From Pseudomonas sp. ZH-FAD (GTDB taxonomy: Bacteria > Pseudomonadota > Gammaproteobacteria > Pseudomonadales > Pseudomonadaceae), in NCBI RefSeq assembly GCF_002803095.1, contig NZ_PGLR01000028.1:16202-80201 (forward strand): a DNA stretch of 64,000 nt, in the 5' to 3' direction. Below are positions 1 to 7,578 of the stretch, in pieces. Both the position numbers and the translations under genes were made by a program. Under the pieces are notes generated by a model. It did not search any database, was not told the DNA's origin, and saw nothing but the letters and a program-made list of their open reading frames with translations. Numbering within the stretch: the first letter of the stretch is position 1; every line of letters begins with the position of its first letter.

Positions 1-40
1 TGGCAAGGCTCTGAAGCTGCGTCGTTACCGCGAGGATTGA
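1..40 (+). CDS. 3' end of an unidentified gene (partial)
   Basis: The window opens inside a reading frame that ends GKALKLRRYRED followed by TGA at 38-40. The basic tail and the strong terminator beginning 36 bases later suggest a real gene end. Another frame stays open to position 54, so the frame assignment is probable, not certain. Only twelve residues are visible and no family can be named. Confidence 0.5.
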   Translation, partial: GKALKLRRYRED

Positions 41-75
41 TCCTGCGAGCCTGATGGCTCATGGCAGGATCAACG

Positions 76-112
76 AAACGCCGCAACCCTTACCGGGTTG
101 CGGCGTTTTTGT
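76..112 (+). terminator. Rho-independent terminator
   Basis: A GC-rich stem (AACGCCGCAACCC paired with GGGTTGCGGCGTT) has a short loop and is followed by a T run. It lies just after the partial gene on the same strand and should end that transcript. Confidence 0.85.
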
Positions 113-129
113 TTGTTAAGGGCAGGTGA

Positions 130-359
130 ACAGGCCGTTGAAAAACGTAGGCGAGGCAGTCAGTGCAATACCGATGGCGGCCCCGCAAAAACAGGCGAAA
201 AAAGCACTGGGCCCGCACTCGGGTTTACGAGTTGTAAATGAGCACTTGACTCGCTTCGCTCACCCCTTCGGGGCCGCGCTAAAGCGCGTTCAGTCTGCGA
301 CTGTGAGCCTGTTTTTAACGCAGCAATGGCAACGCAGGTAGTTTTTCAGCAGCCTGTCA
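130..359. repeat. MITE-like element with imperfect terminal inverted repeats
   Basis: The left end (ACAGGCCGTTGAAAAACG, from 130) is an imperfect inverted copy of the right end (GTTTTTCAGCAGCCTGT, ending 357), so about 230 bp are bounded by roughly 24-bp inverted repeats. A second nested pair (AAAAACAGGC near 187 and GCCTGTTTTT near 307) lies inside. No convincing gene is present; the short open frame here has no ribosome binding site. The right end reaches the TGA of the neighbouring minus-strand gene. From recall, similar sequences recur between genes in Pseudomonas; transposition is inferred. Confidence 0.55.
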
Positions 360-758
360 GCCGGTTTCGCTGAGATTGGCCCTGGGCGCCAGACGATCGA
401 ACACCTCCGGCGTCAACGCCGCTTCACCCGCTTCGTCGAGCACTTCGCGTGGTCGCTCACCGCCGGGGATGCTGCTGTCGAGCATGCTCAGCAGCTGCGC
501 GCCACGCGCGGTGAGGATGAAGTTCTCGCCGTTGCCACCTTCGTCTTCCGGGCGTGGTTCGATAAAGCCGTTTTGCAGCAGGCGCGCTTCGTAGCGTGCC
601 GCCTCGGCGCGCAGATGATCGAGATTGTCCACGGGTTCGCCGGCGTTCTCATGCTCTTCGGCCAGGTCTTCGGCGTAGCGACGCGGGGCGAAGGGTTTGC
701 CGGCGGAGTTCTGTGCCTCGTGCAGCAGGCGTTCGATCAGGTCCCAGTCGTGCTTCAT
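357..758 (-). CDS. Small conserved protein, possibly DUF2513-like regulator
   Basis: Encodes 133 residues. The N-terminus MKHDWDLIERLLHEAQ and a mid-protein pattern (a leucine-rich helix, then NGFIEPRP, then a FILTARGAQLL helix) look like a small winged-helix protein and recall the DUF2513 family, though the match is from memory and weak. The acidic C-terminus may be flexible. It reads in the same direction as the cysI operon downstream of it, but a terminator between them suggests a separate transcript. Its stop codon lies at the edge of the MITE-like repeat, so the last residues may have been altered by insertion of that element. Confidence 0.7.
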   Translation of the reverse strand: MKHDWDLIERLLHEAQNSAGKPFAPRRYAEDLAEEHENAGEPVDNLDHLRAEAARYEARLLQNGFIEPRPEDEGGNGENFILTARGAQLLSMLDSSIPGGERPREVLDEAGEAALTPEVFDRLAPRANLSETG

Positions 759-850
759 GGCGGTCTCTCCCTATGCGATGGGCTTATAGCGTCCGACTTC
801 AGCAACGCACTAGGGTTCGACCTGAATTCCGCGAGCGGAGTACACAAAGC

Positions 851-880
851 AAAACGCCCCGAACCAGTCGGGGCGTTTTG
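851..880. terminator. Bidirectional terminator between cysI operon and next gene
   Basis: The stem AAAACGCCCCGA pairs with TCGGGGCGTTTT around a short loop, with T/A runs on both flanks. It lies 20 bases past the stop of the DUF934 gene on the minus strand and should end the cysI-DUF934 transcript. Confidence 0.85.
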
Positions 881-899
881 GGCGTGTCAACTGCCGTGA

Positions 900-1397
900 T
901 CAGGCGCGGCGACGGAACAGCGGTTGCGGCTGATCGGCCGAGGCCTGGTAGACCTCGCTGTAGTCCTCGAAGGCTTTCAGCGCATCGTACGGATCCTTGT
1001 CCGCGCGCACGGCGAAGGCATCGAAACCGACACGCTTGAGGGCAAACAGCTGGTCGCGCAGCACGTCGCCAATGGCGCGAACTTCGCCCTTGTAGCCGTA
1101 GCGGGTGCGCAGCAGATAGGCGGTAGAGGAGTGGCGGCCATCGGTGAAGGCCGGGAACTCCAGGGCGATGACCTGGAAGTGCGCCAGGTCATCGGCGATT
1201 TCCTCGATCTCGTCGCCGGCTTCCAGCCATACGCCAAGGCCGCCGTCGCGGGCCTTGAGGGCGTGCGCATGCTCGCGCCACAGGGCCAGTGGGACGATGA
1301 TGTCGTCGCAGTTGGGGATGACGTCCAGGGTCACGTCCTTGGCCAGCAGGTGCCAGGTCTCGTCGACCACCTGACCGTTCTTAATGATTCGCTGCAT
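900..1397 (-). CDS. DUF934 family protein, sulfite-reduction accessory
   Basis: Encodes 165 residues of the DUF934 family, which is commonly encoded directly after cysI in pseudomonads and other proteobacteria. The biochemical role is not settled; the association implies an accessory function in assimilatory sulfite reduction. Visible family features are the N-terminal MQRIIKNGQVVDETW, a central EFPAFTDGRHSSTAYLLR segment and DVLRDQLFALKRVGFDAF. The start codon lies inside the end of cysI, a 17-base overlap, so translation is very probably coupled to it. A terminator follows 20 bases after the stop. Confidence 0.9.
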   Translation of the reverse strand: MQRIIKNGQVVDETWHLLAKDVTLDVIPNCDDIIVPLALWREHAHALKARDGGLGVWLEAGDEIEEIADDLAHFQVIALEFPAFTDGRHSSTAYLLRTRYGYKGEVRAIGDVLRDQLFALKRVGFDAFAVRADKDPYDALKAFEDYSEVYQASADQPQPLFRRRA

Positions 1398-3039
1398 AGA
1401 CGCGCTCCTTGAACGGGTCGATACCGACGCGGCGGTAGGTATCGAGGAAGCTTTCTTCTTCGGTGCGTTGCTCGACGTAGACCTTGATGATCTTGTCGAT
1501 CACATCGGCCATGTCCGCTTCGGCGAAGGATGGGCCGAGGATCTGCGCCAGGCTGGCGTCACGGCCGGCGCTGCCGCCGAGCGATACCTGATAGAACTCC
1601 TGGCCTTTCTTGTCGACGCCGAGAATGCCGATATGGCCGACGTGGTGATGACCACAGGCGTTCATGCAGCCGGAGATGTTCAGGTCGATATTGCCGATGT
1701 CGAACAGGTAGTCGAGATCGTCGAAACGACGCTGAATGGCTTCGGCGATCGGGATCGACTTGGCGTTGGCCAGCGAGCAGAAGTCGCCGCCTGGGCAGCA
1801 GATGATGTCGGTCAGCAGGCCTACGTTCGGCGTGGCGAAACCTTGTTCGCGCAGTTCGCCCCACAGAGCCAGCAACTGACGCTGCTCGACGTCGGCGAGG
1901 ATGATGTTCTGGTTGTGGCTGTTGCGCACTTCGCCGAAGGAATAACGATCGGCCAGGTCGGCGATGGCATCGAGCTGCTTGTCGGTGACGTCGCCTGGCG
2001 CCACGCCGGTGGGCTTGAGCGACAGGGTCACGGCAACGTAGCCAGGCTTCTTGTGGGCGAAGGTGTTGCGCTCGCGCCAGCGGGCGAAGCCCGGGTGTTC
2101 GGCGTTCTGCTGGGCGAGCAGGGCATCTTCGTTCTGCAGGGTCAGATAGGCCGGATCAACGAAGTGTGCGGCAACGCGGGCGACTTCGGCTTCGGTCAGG
2201 GTGGTCGGGCCGTCCTTGAGGTGCGCCCACTCGGTGTTCACGCGCTCGGCGAACACCTCGGGGGTCAGCGCCTTGACCAGAATCTTGATACGCGCCTTGT
2301 ACTTGTTATCGCGACGGCCATAGCGGTTGTACACGCGCAGGATGGCGTCGAGATAACTGATCAGGTGCTGCCAGGGCAGGAATTCGTTGATGAAGCTGCC
2401 GACGATCGGGGTACGGCCCAGGCCGCCGCCGACAGAGACGCGGAAGCCCAGTTCGCCGGCTTCGTTCTTCACTGCTTCCAGGCCGATGTCATGCACTTCG
2501 ATGGCGGCGCGGTCGCTCACGGCGCCGTTGACGGCGATCTTGAACTTGCGCGGCAAGTGACTGAATTCGGGATGGAAGGTCGACCACTGACGGATGATCT
2601 CGCACCAGGGGCGTGGATCGACGATCTCGTCCTTGGCCACGCCGGCGAACTGGTCGGTGGTGGTGTTGCGGATGCAGTTACCGCTGGTCTGGATGGCGTG
2701 CATCTGCACGGTGGCCAGCTCGGCGAGAATCTCCGGCACGTCTTCCAGGTCCGGCCAGTTGAACTGTACGTTCTGGCGGGTGCTGATATGGGCATAGCCC
2801 TTGTCGTAGTCGCGGGCGATCTTGGCCAGCATGCGCACCTGGGTGGACGACAGCAGGCCATAAGGCACGGCCACGCGCAGCATGGGCGCGTAGCGCTGGA
2901 TATACAGACCGTTCTGCAGGCGCAGCGGACGGAATTCCTCGCCGCTCAGCTCTCCGGCGAGGTAGCGGCGGGTTTGATCGCGGAACTGCTTGACGCGATC
3001 CTCGACGATCTGTTGATCGTACTGGTCATATACGTACAT
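1381..3039 (-). CDS. cysI: Assimilatory sulfite reductase haemoprotein (nitrite/sulfite reductase family)
   Basis: Encodes 552 residues starting MYVYDQYDQQIVEDRV. This start is preferred over an upstream in-frame one because AGGA precedes it at good spacing. The enzyme carries out six-electron reduction of sulfite to sulfide for cysteine and methionine synthesis in the cytoplasm. The sirohaem/4Fe-4S ligand signature is visible as CPGGDFC (Cys-x5-Cys) and GCMNACGHHH (Cys-x3-Cys). The N-terminal half has the ferredoxin-like repeat and the QTSGNCIRNTTTD region. It forms an operon with the overlapping DUF934 gene. No flavoprotein subunit gene is nearby, so the electron donor (ferredoxin or other) is not shown here. 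The name cysI follows Pseudomonas usage. Confidence 0.93.
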   Translation of the reverse strand: MYVYDQYDQQIVEDRVKQFRDQTRRYLAGELSGEEFRPLRLQNGLYIQRYAPMLRVAVPYGLLSSTQVRMLAKIARDYDKGYAHISTRQNVQFNWPDLEDVPEILAELATVQMHAIQTSGNCIRNTTTDQFAGVAKDEIVDPRPWCEIIRQWSTFHPEFSHLPRKFKIAVNGAVSDRAAIEVHDIGLEAVKNEAGELGFRVSVGGGLGRTPIVGSFINEFLPWQHLISYLDAILRVYNRYGRRDNKYKARIKILVKALTPEVFAERVNTEWAHLKDGPTTLTEAEVARVAAHFVDPAYLTLQNEDALLAQQNAEHPGFARWRERNTFAHKKPGYVAVTLSLKPTGVAPGDVTDKQLDAIADLADRYSFGEVRNSHNQNIILADVEQRQLLALWGELREQGFATPNVGLLTDIICCPGGDFCSLANAKSIPIAEAIQRRFDDLDYLFDIGNIDLNISGCMNACGHHHVGHIGILGVDKKGQEFYQVSLGGSAGRDASLAQILGPSFAEADMADVIDKIIKVYVEQRTEEESFLDTYRRVGIDPFKERVYAANH

Positions 3040-3156
3040 GAAGGGTCCTGTTTTCAGGCTACTTACTGCCAATCAGCGCGCACGGCCGCGCACTCCCCGA
3101 GGAGCCGGGGCACGATACCAGCTCAGGTTTATGCGTAAAAGTGATGTTTGAATATA

Positions 3157-3170
3157 TAAACCTAGGTTTA
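3157..3170. promoter_or_regulatory. 14-bp perfect palindrome upstream of cysI
   Basis: TAAACCTAGGTTTA reads identically on both strands and lies 118-131 bases before the cysI start, within an AT-rich stretch that also holds a second AGGTTTA-like half (CAGGTTTATG near 3124). The position suits an operator or activator site for cysI or for the small gene at 3275. The bound protein is unknown. Confidence 0.35.
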
Positions 3171-3274
3171 AGGAATAAGACTGCCCTAGAGCATAACCAT
3201 ATGGTTTGAGCGATGGCCAAGCCTGGTCTTAAATGCAGTGTGCATCACCCAAAAGCACAAGAAGAGGGGGAACC

Positions 3275-3388
3275 ATGACCGAGCATACTGAAGTGGAAAA
3301 TTCCGACAGCGTTGTCGATGCCTGGGCGATTTTTTGCCTGATCCTGATTGCGGTAGGTACGGCGGTCTTCTGGGTCAGCGGACAGTGA
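3275..3388 (+). CDS. 37-aa single-span membrane peptide
   Basis: A short gene preceded by a strong purine-rich ribosome binding site (AGAGGGGG) encodes 37 residues: an acidic, polar N-terminus (MTEHTEVENSDSVVDAW), then one hydrophobic segment at about residues 18-33 (AIFCLILIAVGTAVFW), and a short polar tail. It is probably an inner-membrane peptide with its N-terminus in the cytoplasm. A terminator follows directly, so it is its own transcription unit. I recall similar small proteins in pseudomonads but know no function. Confidence 0.75.
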   Translation: MTEHTEVENSDSVVDAWAIFCLILIAVGTAVFWVSGQ

Positions 3389-3393
3389 GGGCG

Positions 3394-3425
3394 AAGGCCG
3401 ACACGCATTAGCGGTCGGCCTTTTG
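3394..3425 (+). terminator. Rho-independent terminator after small membrane peptide
   Basis: AAGGCCGAC pairs with GTCGGCCTT around an 11-base loop and is followed by TTTTG. It lies six bases after the stop of the 37-aa gene. Confidence 0.85.
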
Positions 3426-3471
3426 TCATTTGCCCCCTATACTGCGCCCCGGTTAATTGGGGAGGGGTGCC

Positions 3472-4533
3472 GTGATCCGGTGGGTGTTGGGCCTGTGGCT
3501 AGTACTGTGCTGCGCATTGGCGTCAGCACAAACTCGCGCGCCGTCTGTAATCTTCCTCAATCCCGGCTATTCCGACGAGCCATTCTGGACCGATTACACC
3601 CGCTACATGCAGGACGCCGCAGGTGATCTCGGCATCGAGCTGAAAGTACTCTACGGCGAGCGTGATCCTGCGCGCATGCTGAGCAATGCCCGGCAGGTAC
3701 TGGATGGTGAGCACCCGGATTACCTGATCTTCACCAATGAGCAGTTCCAGGGGCCGGTGCTGCTGCGTCTGTTCGAAGGTACTCAGGTTGGTCTTTTCGC
3801 CCTGCACAGCACGCTTACCGACGAGCAGCAGGCGCTGATCGGTGGCAGTCGCGAGCGTCACCGCAACTGGCTGGGTAGCCTGGTACCCAATGATGAAGAA
3901 GCGGGTTACCTGATGGGGCGCGAGCTGATCGCGCTAGCCAAGGGCCGGCCGGCCGAGCTGCTGGCATTTTCCGGGGTCAAGCAAACGCCGTCATCGATCT
4001 TGCGTCTGGCCGGTTTGCAACGTGCGCTGAACGAGGCGCCGCATGTTCGTCTGGTGCAGGCGGTGCATGGCGAGTGGCAGGAGCAGCGCGCCTATGAGCA
4101 GGCGATGAGCCTGCTGCCGCGCTATCCGGGGGTGAGCCTGGTCTGGTCCGCGAACGATGCAATGGCATTCGGTGTGATGCGTGCGGCTGATGAGCAGGGC
4201 AGAGACCTGCGCTATGCAGCCCTGAACAATTCGGCTCGAGTGCTGCAGGCGCATATCGATGGACGAATCGATGTCCTGGCGAGCGGCCACTTTGTTCTGG
4301 GTGCCTGTGCTCTGGTGATGCTCAGTGACCATGCCCGTGATCTGGATTTCATCGAGCGTGGCGGCCAGGACCAGGTGGCATCCCTGCTGCGCCTGCTCGA
4401 CAGGGCGCAATCGCAGAAACTGCTGGCACGCCTTGGTCAGGCGGACATCGACATGGACTTTGGCCGGTTCAGCGCGCTGACGCAGCCACAACAGCCGCGT
4501 TATGACTGCTCGATAGCTTCCCTGCTGGATTGA
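3472..4533 (+). CDS. Periplasmic sugar-binding-type protein (LacI/RbsB fold)
   Basis: Encodes 353 residues from a GTG start chosen because GGGGAGGGG lies just before it. An N-terminal signal peptide (VIRWVLGLWLVLCCALASAQ) directs export. The mature protein has the type-1 periplasmic binding fold: VIFLNPGYSDEPFW first strand, repeated alpha/beta units, and LVWSANDAMAFGVMRAA, the conserved motif in which the Asp faces the ligand. No permease or ATPase gene adjoins, so it may serve a sensor or chemoreceptor instead of an ABC transporter. The ligand is unknown. Confidence 0.8.
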   Translation: MIRWVLGLWLVLCCALASAQTRAPSVIFLNPGYSDEPFWTDYTRYMQDAAGDLGIELKVLYGERDPARMLSNARQVLDGEHPDYLIFTNEQFQGPVLLRLFEGTQVGLFALHSTLTDEQQALIGGSRERHRNWLGSLVPNDEEAGYLMGRELIALAKGRPAELLAFSGVKQTPSSILRLAGLQRALNEAPHVRLVQAVHGEWQEQRAYEQAMSLLPRYPGVSLVWSANDAMAFGVMRAADEQGRDLRYAALNNSARVLQAHIDGRIDVLASGHFVLGACALVMLSDHARDLDFIERGGQDQVASLLRLLDRAQSQKLLARLGQADIDMDFGRFSALTQPQQPRYDCSIASLLD

Positions 4534-4761
4534 TCAGTTGGTAGCCAGGTGCAGGATCAGTTTCACCGCTACCAGCAATACGATCACGAACAGTGTGGTG
4601 AACAGCACCCCGAGCAGAATGAAATGGCTGGGCTTGCCGCGACTGAAGTCGCGGCTACGGTTCTTCCCGCTCTGCACGCCAAGGGCGGCGGCCAGCACGC
4701 TCTGCAGCATTTCGCGCAAGGTCAGCGGGGCCTGCTGGGGGTCTTTGTCCTGATCGCTCAT
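4534..4761 (-). CDS. DUF2970 family small membrane protein
   Basis: Encodes 75 residues starting MSDQDKDPQQAPLTLREM. The pattern of a polar N-terminus, MLQSVLAAALGVQS, a basic RSRDFSRGKPSHF patch and one C-terminal transmembrane helix (about residues 48-71) matches DUF2970. It meets the binding-protein gene tail to tail with no spacer. Function unknown. The longer in-frame ORF start upstream is rejected because the family begins near this methionine. Confidence 0.8.
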   Translation of the reverse strand: MSDQDKDPQQAPLTLREMLQSVLAAALGVQSGKNRSRDFSRGKPSHFILLGVLFTTLFVIVLLVAVKLILHLATN

Positions 4762-4879
4762 GGTCAACCTCTCCGTCGATCCTGCAAGCATAGTCCGCAA
4801 CCGACGGGCCGGCACGAGGGGCTAGGCTGGCCGCGGCGAATCAGGCAATCTGCCCGAGCGCTGACCACCGACCTTGACC

Positions 4880-5701
4880 ATGCCTGACAATCTTTTCCCC
4901 GACGACGCCGCACAGACCGAGCGCACCCGCGAGACCATCCTGCGCTACCACCTGAGCTGGAAGCACCGCGACCTCGAAGCGTTAATGGCGCTGTATCACC
5001 CGGAAGTCGAGTACAACGACTTCTACCAGCAGCGCTGCATGCGCCTGGGCGAGCTGCGCGAGTACGTCGAGAACAACCTGCCGCGCCGCCCGGGCGAGCT
5101 GCTGGAGCACGTCGACCGTATCCGCATCGACGGGCATACCGCCTTCATCCAGTACTGCACCAGCTTGCAAGGCGGGGAAGGGCTGGTGTCGTTCCGCACC
5201 GGCGAAGCCATCACCGTGCGCGACGGGCTGATCTGGCGGATCAACGAATACACCACGCTGGTACACGAAGCGCGTGGTGCCGGCGAAACCGCCAGTTCGC
5301 GCCCGGCCATCAGCCGTCTGGGGCTGTCGACCCGCCAGCTCGGTCAACTGGCGCAGGACCTGCAGGACTATTTCCAGCGCAGCCAGCCCTTTCTCGACCC
5401 CGAACTGGATCTGCAGCAGGTGGCTGCAGCGACGGGTTACAGCCGCAACCAGATATCCCATCTGCTCAATCAGGTACTGGGCGAGAGCTTCTACCGCTAC
5501 GTCAACCGCGCCCGCCTGCAGTACTTGCTCGATGGCTTGCAGGCAGGAAGCGACCTCAAGCGTATCGACGAGCTGGCCTTTGCGGCGGGTTTCAACTCGT
5601 TGTCGGCCTTCTACAGCTGCTTCAAGCGCCACACCGGGCTGTCGCCCAAGGCCTACCTCAAGCAGATTTCCTCGCGGGCACGCACGCAAGACAGCGACTG
5701 A
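4880..5701 (+). CDS. AraC-family regulator with N-terminal SnoaL/NTF2-like domain
   Basis: Encodes 273 residues. Residues ~15-130 form a SnoaL/NTF2-like fold (YHLSWKHRDLEALMALYHPEVEYND; later SFRTGEAITVRDGLIWRINE), a likely small-molecule pocket. Residues ~165-265 are a double helix-turn-helix AraC domain, ending with AGFNSLSAFYSCFKRHTGLSPKAY, the usual signature. It lies 45 bases before an oxidoreductase, cupin and polyamine-binding-protein series on the same strand, so it probably controls that block in response to an amine or its product. The start is the ATG within an in-frame TTG-led extension. Confidence 0.85.
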   Translation: MPDNLFPDDAAQTERTRETILRYHLSWKHRDLEALMALYHPEVEYNDFYQQRCMRLGELREYVENNLPRRPGELLEHVDRIRIDGHTAFIQYCTSLQGGEGLVSFRTGEAITVRDGLIWRINEYTTLVHEARGAGETASSRPAISRLGLSTRQLGQLAQDLQDYFQRSQPFLDPELDLQQVAAATGYSRNQISHLLNQVLGESFYRYVNRARLQYLLDGLQAGSDLKRIDELAFAAGFNSLSAFYSCFKRHTGLSPKAYLKQISSRARTQDSD

Positions 5702-5746
5702 TCGCCCCAACTAGCCTTGCGTCATCGATTGATGACGGAGGCGTGG

Positions 5747-7153
5747 ATGAATCCCTGGCGCAACATCAGTCTGTGGATGGATCAGCTCGATGATCCGCTG
5801 CAGGCGCGGCCCAGCCTGCAAGCCCATCTGCACGCCGACGTGGCAATCATCGGCGCGGGTTACACCGGCCTGTGGACGGCCTATTACCTCAAACGTCAGG
5901 CGCCGCAGCTGCGTGTGGTGATGGTCGAGGCCGAGACCGCCGGCTTCGGTGCGTCCGGGCGCAATGGTGGCTGGTTGATGGGTAACCTGCTCGGCGAGGA
6001 TCGTCTGCTGGCCGGTCTGCCAGCGTCGGAGCGCAAGGCGGGCTTCGACCTGCTGCACGGCATTCCCGATGAAGTGGCCTCGGTGGTCGCCCGTGAAGGC
6101 ATCGACTGCGATCTGCGCAAGGGCGGCGTGCTGTATTGCGCGGCGCGCTACCCGGAGCAGGAAGTGCGCCTGCGTGATTATCTCAAGGAATTGCGTGCGC
6201 TGGGCCTGAGTGAAGACGACTACCGCTGGCTGGCACCGAGCGAACTGGCCACCCAGTTGCGCCTGGCCAATGCCTACGGCGCGCTGTACAGCCCGCATTG
6301 CGCGACGATCCAACCGGCCAAGCTGGTGCGGGGCCTGGCGCGCTGCGTCGAGGACCTGGGTGTCGAACTCTACGAGCGTAGCCCGGTGATCGACTGGCAG
6401 CCCGGCCTGGTGCGTACCGCTCACGGCCTTGTCACGGCTGACTGGGTGGTGCCGGCCATCGAGGGGTACGCCGCCAGCTTGCCGCCGTTGGGTAATCACC
6501 AGTTGCCGGTGCAGAGCCTGATCGTTGCCACCGAGCCATTGCCGGCGGATGTCTGGGCCGGTATCGGTCTGGAGCGCGGGCAGGCGTTCAGCGAATTCAG
6601 CCGTCAGGTCACCTACGGCCAGCGCAGCCTCGATGACCGTCTGATCTTCGGGGCGCGTGGTGGCTACCGCTTTGGCGGGCGCCTGCGCACCGACTTCAAC
6701 TTAACCGACGACGAGCTGGGTTTACGCCGTTACCTGATGGGGGAAATCTTCCCGCAGCTGCGCAACGTGCGTTTCACCCATTCCTGGGGCGGCAACCTGG
6801 GCATGGCGCGGCGCTTCCAGCCGCACATGCTGCGCGACACCCGGAACCGCATCGCGCTGTCTGGCGGTTATGGCGGCGAGGGCGTCGGTGCCACCAACCT
6901 GGGCGGGCGCACCCTGGCCGATCTCATTCTCGGTCGGGACAGCGAACTGCTGCGCCAGCCCTGGGTGCTGAGTGATAGCCCGATTTCCAGCCTGAGCCGC
7001 TGGGAGCCCGAGCCCTGCCGCTGGCTTGGTTACAACGCCATCATCCGCAGTTTCGTGCATGAGGACGAAGTCCTCGCCAACCCGCGCAGCCCGGCCTGGC
7101 GCCGGCGTCTGGCGCAGGCGGTGGCGGCGCGCATGGAAAGCCTGATGGGCTGA
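5747..7153 (+). CDS. FAD-dependent amine oxidoreductase, PuuB/OrdL type
   Basis: Encodes 468 residues. The start follows a GGAGG ribosome binding site. The N-terminus carries a dinucleotide-binding motif, VAIIGAGYTGLWTAYYL, followed by the AGFGASGRNGGW segment typical of DAO-family gamma-glutamylputrescine and related amine oxidases; YGGEGVGATNLGGR near residue 375 is the second FAD contact. The family oxidises a secondary or primary amine with release of hydrogen peroxide. Together with the cupin and PotF-like genes downstream it suggests uptake and oxidation of a polyamine or similar amine. The exact substrate cannot be read from sequence; a glutamylpolyamine oxidase (PauB) is the most natural guess. 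Confidence 0.85.
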   Translation: MNPWRNISLWMDQLDDPLQARPSLQAHLHADVAIIGAGYTGLWTAYYLKRQAPQLRVVMVEAETAGFGASGRNGGWLMGNLLGEDRLLAGLPASERKAGFDLLHGIPDEVASVVAREGIDCDLRKGGVLYCAARYPEQEVRLRDYLKELRALGLSEDDYRWLAPSELATQLRLANAYGALYSPHCATIQPAKLVRGLARCVEDLGVELYERSPVIDWQPGLVRTAHGLVTADWVVPAIEGYAASLPPLGNHQLPVQSLIVATEPLPADVWAGIGLERGQAFSEFSRQVTYGQRSLDDRLIFGARGGYRFGGRLRTDFNLTDDELGLRRYLMGEIFPQLRNVRFTHSWGGNLGMARRFQPHMLRDTRNRIALSGGYGGEGVGATNLGGRTLADLILGRDSELLRQPWVLSDSPISSLSRWEPEPCRWLGYNAIIRSFVHEDEVLANPRSPAWRRRLAQAVAARMESLMG

Positions 7154-7187
7154 GTGAAGGCCAGCCGTTCCTTTATCCGGAGTACCA

Positions 7188-7529
7188 ATGAATATCACCC
7201 ATTTTCGTAACACCCCCAGCGTCGGCCTGGACGAGTCCAATCCGGTTGCCGTGCCCCTGAGCGAGCCGGTGGCGGTTACTTCGACCACCAGCGTCGAGCG
7301 CAGTGACGGCGTCGAGACCGGCATCTGGGAATGCACGCCGGGGCGCTGGCGCCGACAGATCGCGCAGCAGGAGTTCTGTCACTTCGTGGCTGGGCGCTGC
7401 ACCTTCACGCCTGACGGCGGTGAGCCCATCGAGATTCGCGCCGGCGACGCCCTGATGATGCCGGCCAATACCCTTGGCATCTGGGACATACAAGAAACGG
7501 TGCGCAAGACCTATGTGCTGATCTTCTGA
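7188..7529 (+). CDS. Cupin-domain protein (DUF861/Cupin_3)
   Basis: Encodes 113 residues with a single small beta-barrel of the DUF861 type: IWECTPGRWRR, FCHFVAGRCTFTPDGGEP, then IRAGDALMMPANTLGIWDI. The GDALMMPA strand corresponds to the second cupin motif. It lies 34 bases after the FAD oxidoreductase gene and is probably in its operon. Members of this family often accompany amine oxidases; whether they bind an intermediate or act catalytically is not established here. Confidence 0.85.
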   Translation: MNITHFRNTPSVGLDESNPVAVPLSEPVAVTSTTSVERSDGVETGIWECTPGRWRRQIAQQEFCHFVAGRCTFTPDGGEPIEIRAGDALMMPANTLGIWDIQETVRKTYVLIF

Positions 7530-7578
7530 GTCAGCCCCTTTTCAGTACTGCCTAGAACAACAACTCACGAGGTATCCC

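Noticed and set aside
126..341. 71-aa open frame on the plus strand
   Set aside because: It lies inside the MITE-like repeat, has no ribosome binding site and shows no protein-like conservation pattern.
1384..3138. 584-codon open frame antisense to cysI
   Set aside because: High-GC codon bias leaves long open frames opposite real genes; cysI has full motif support.
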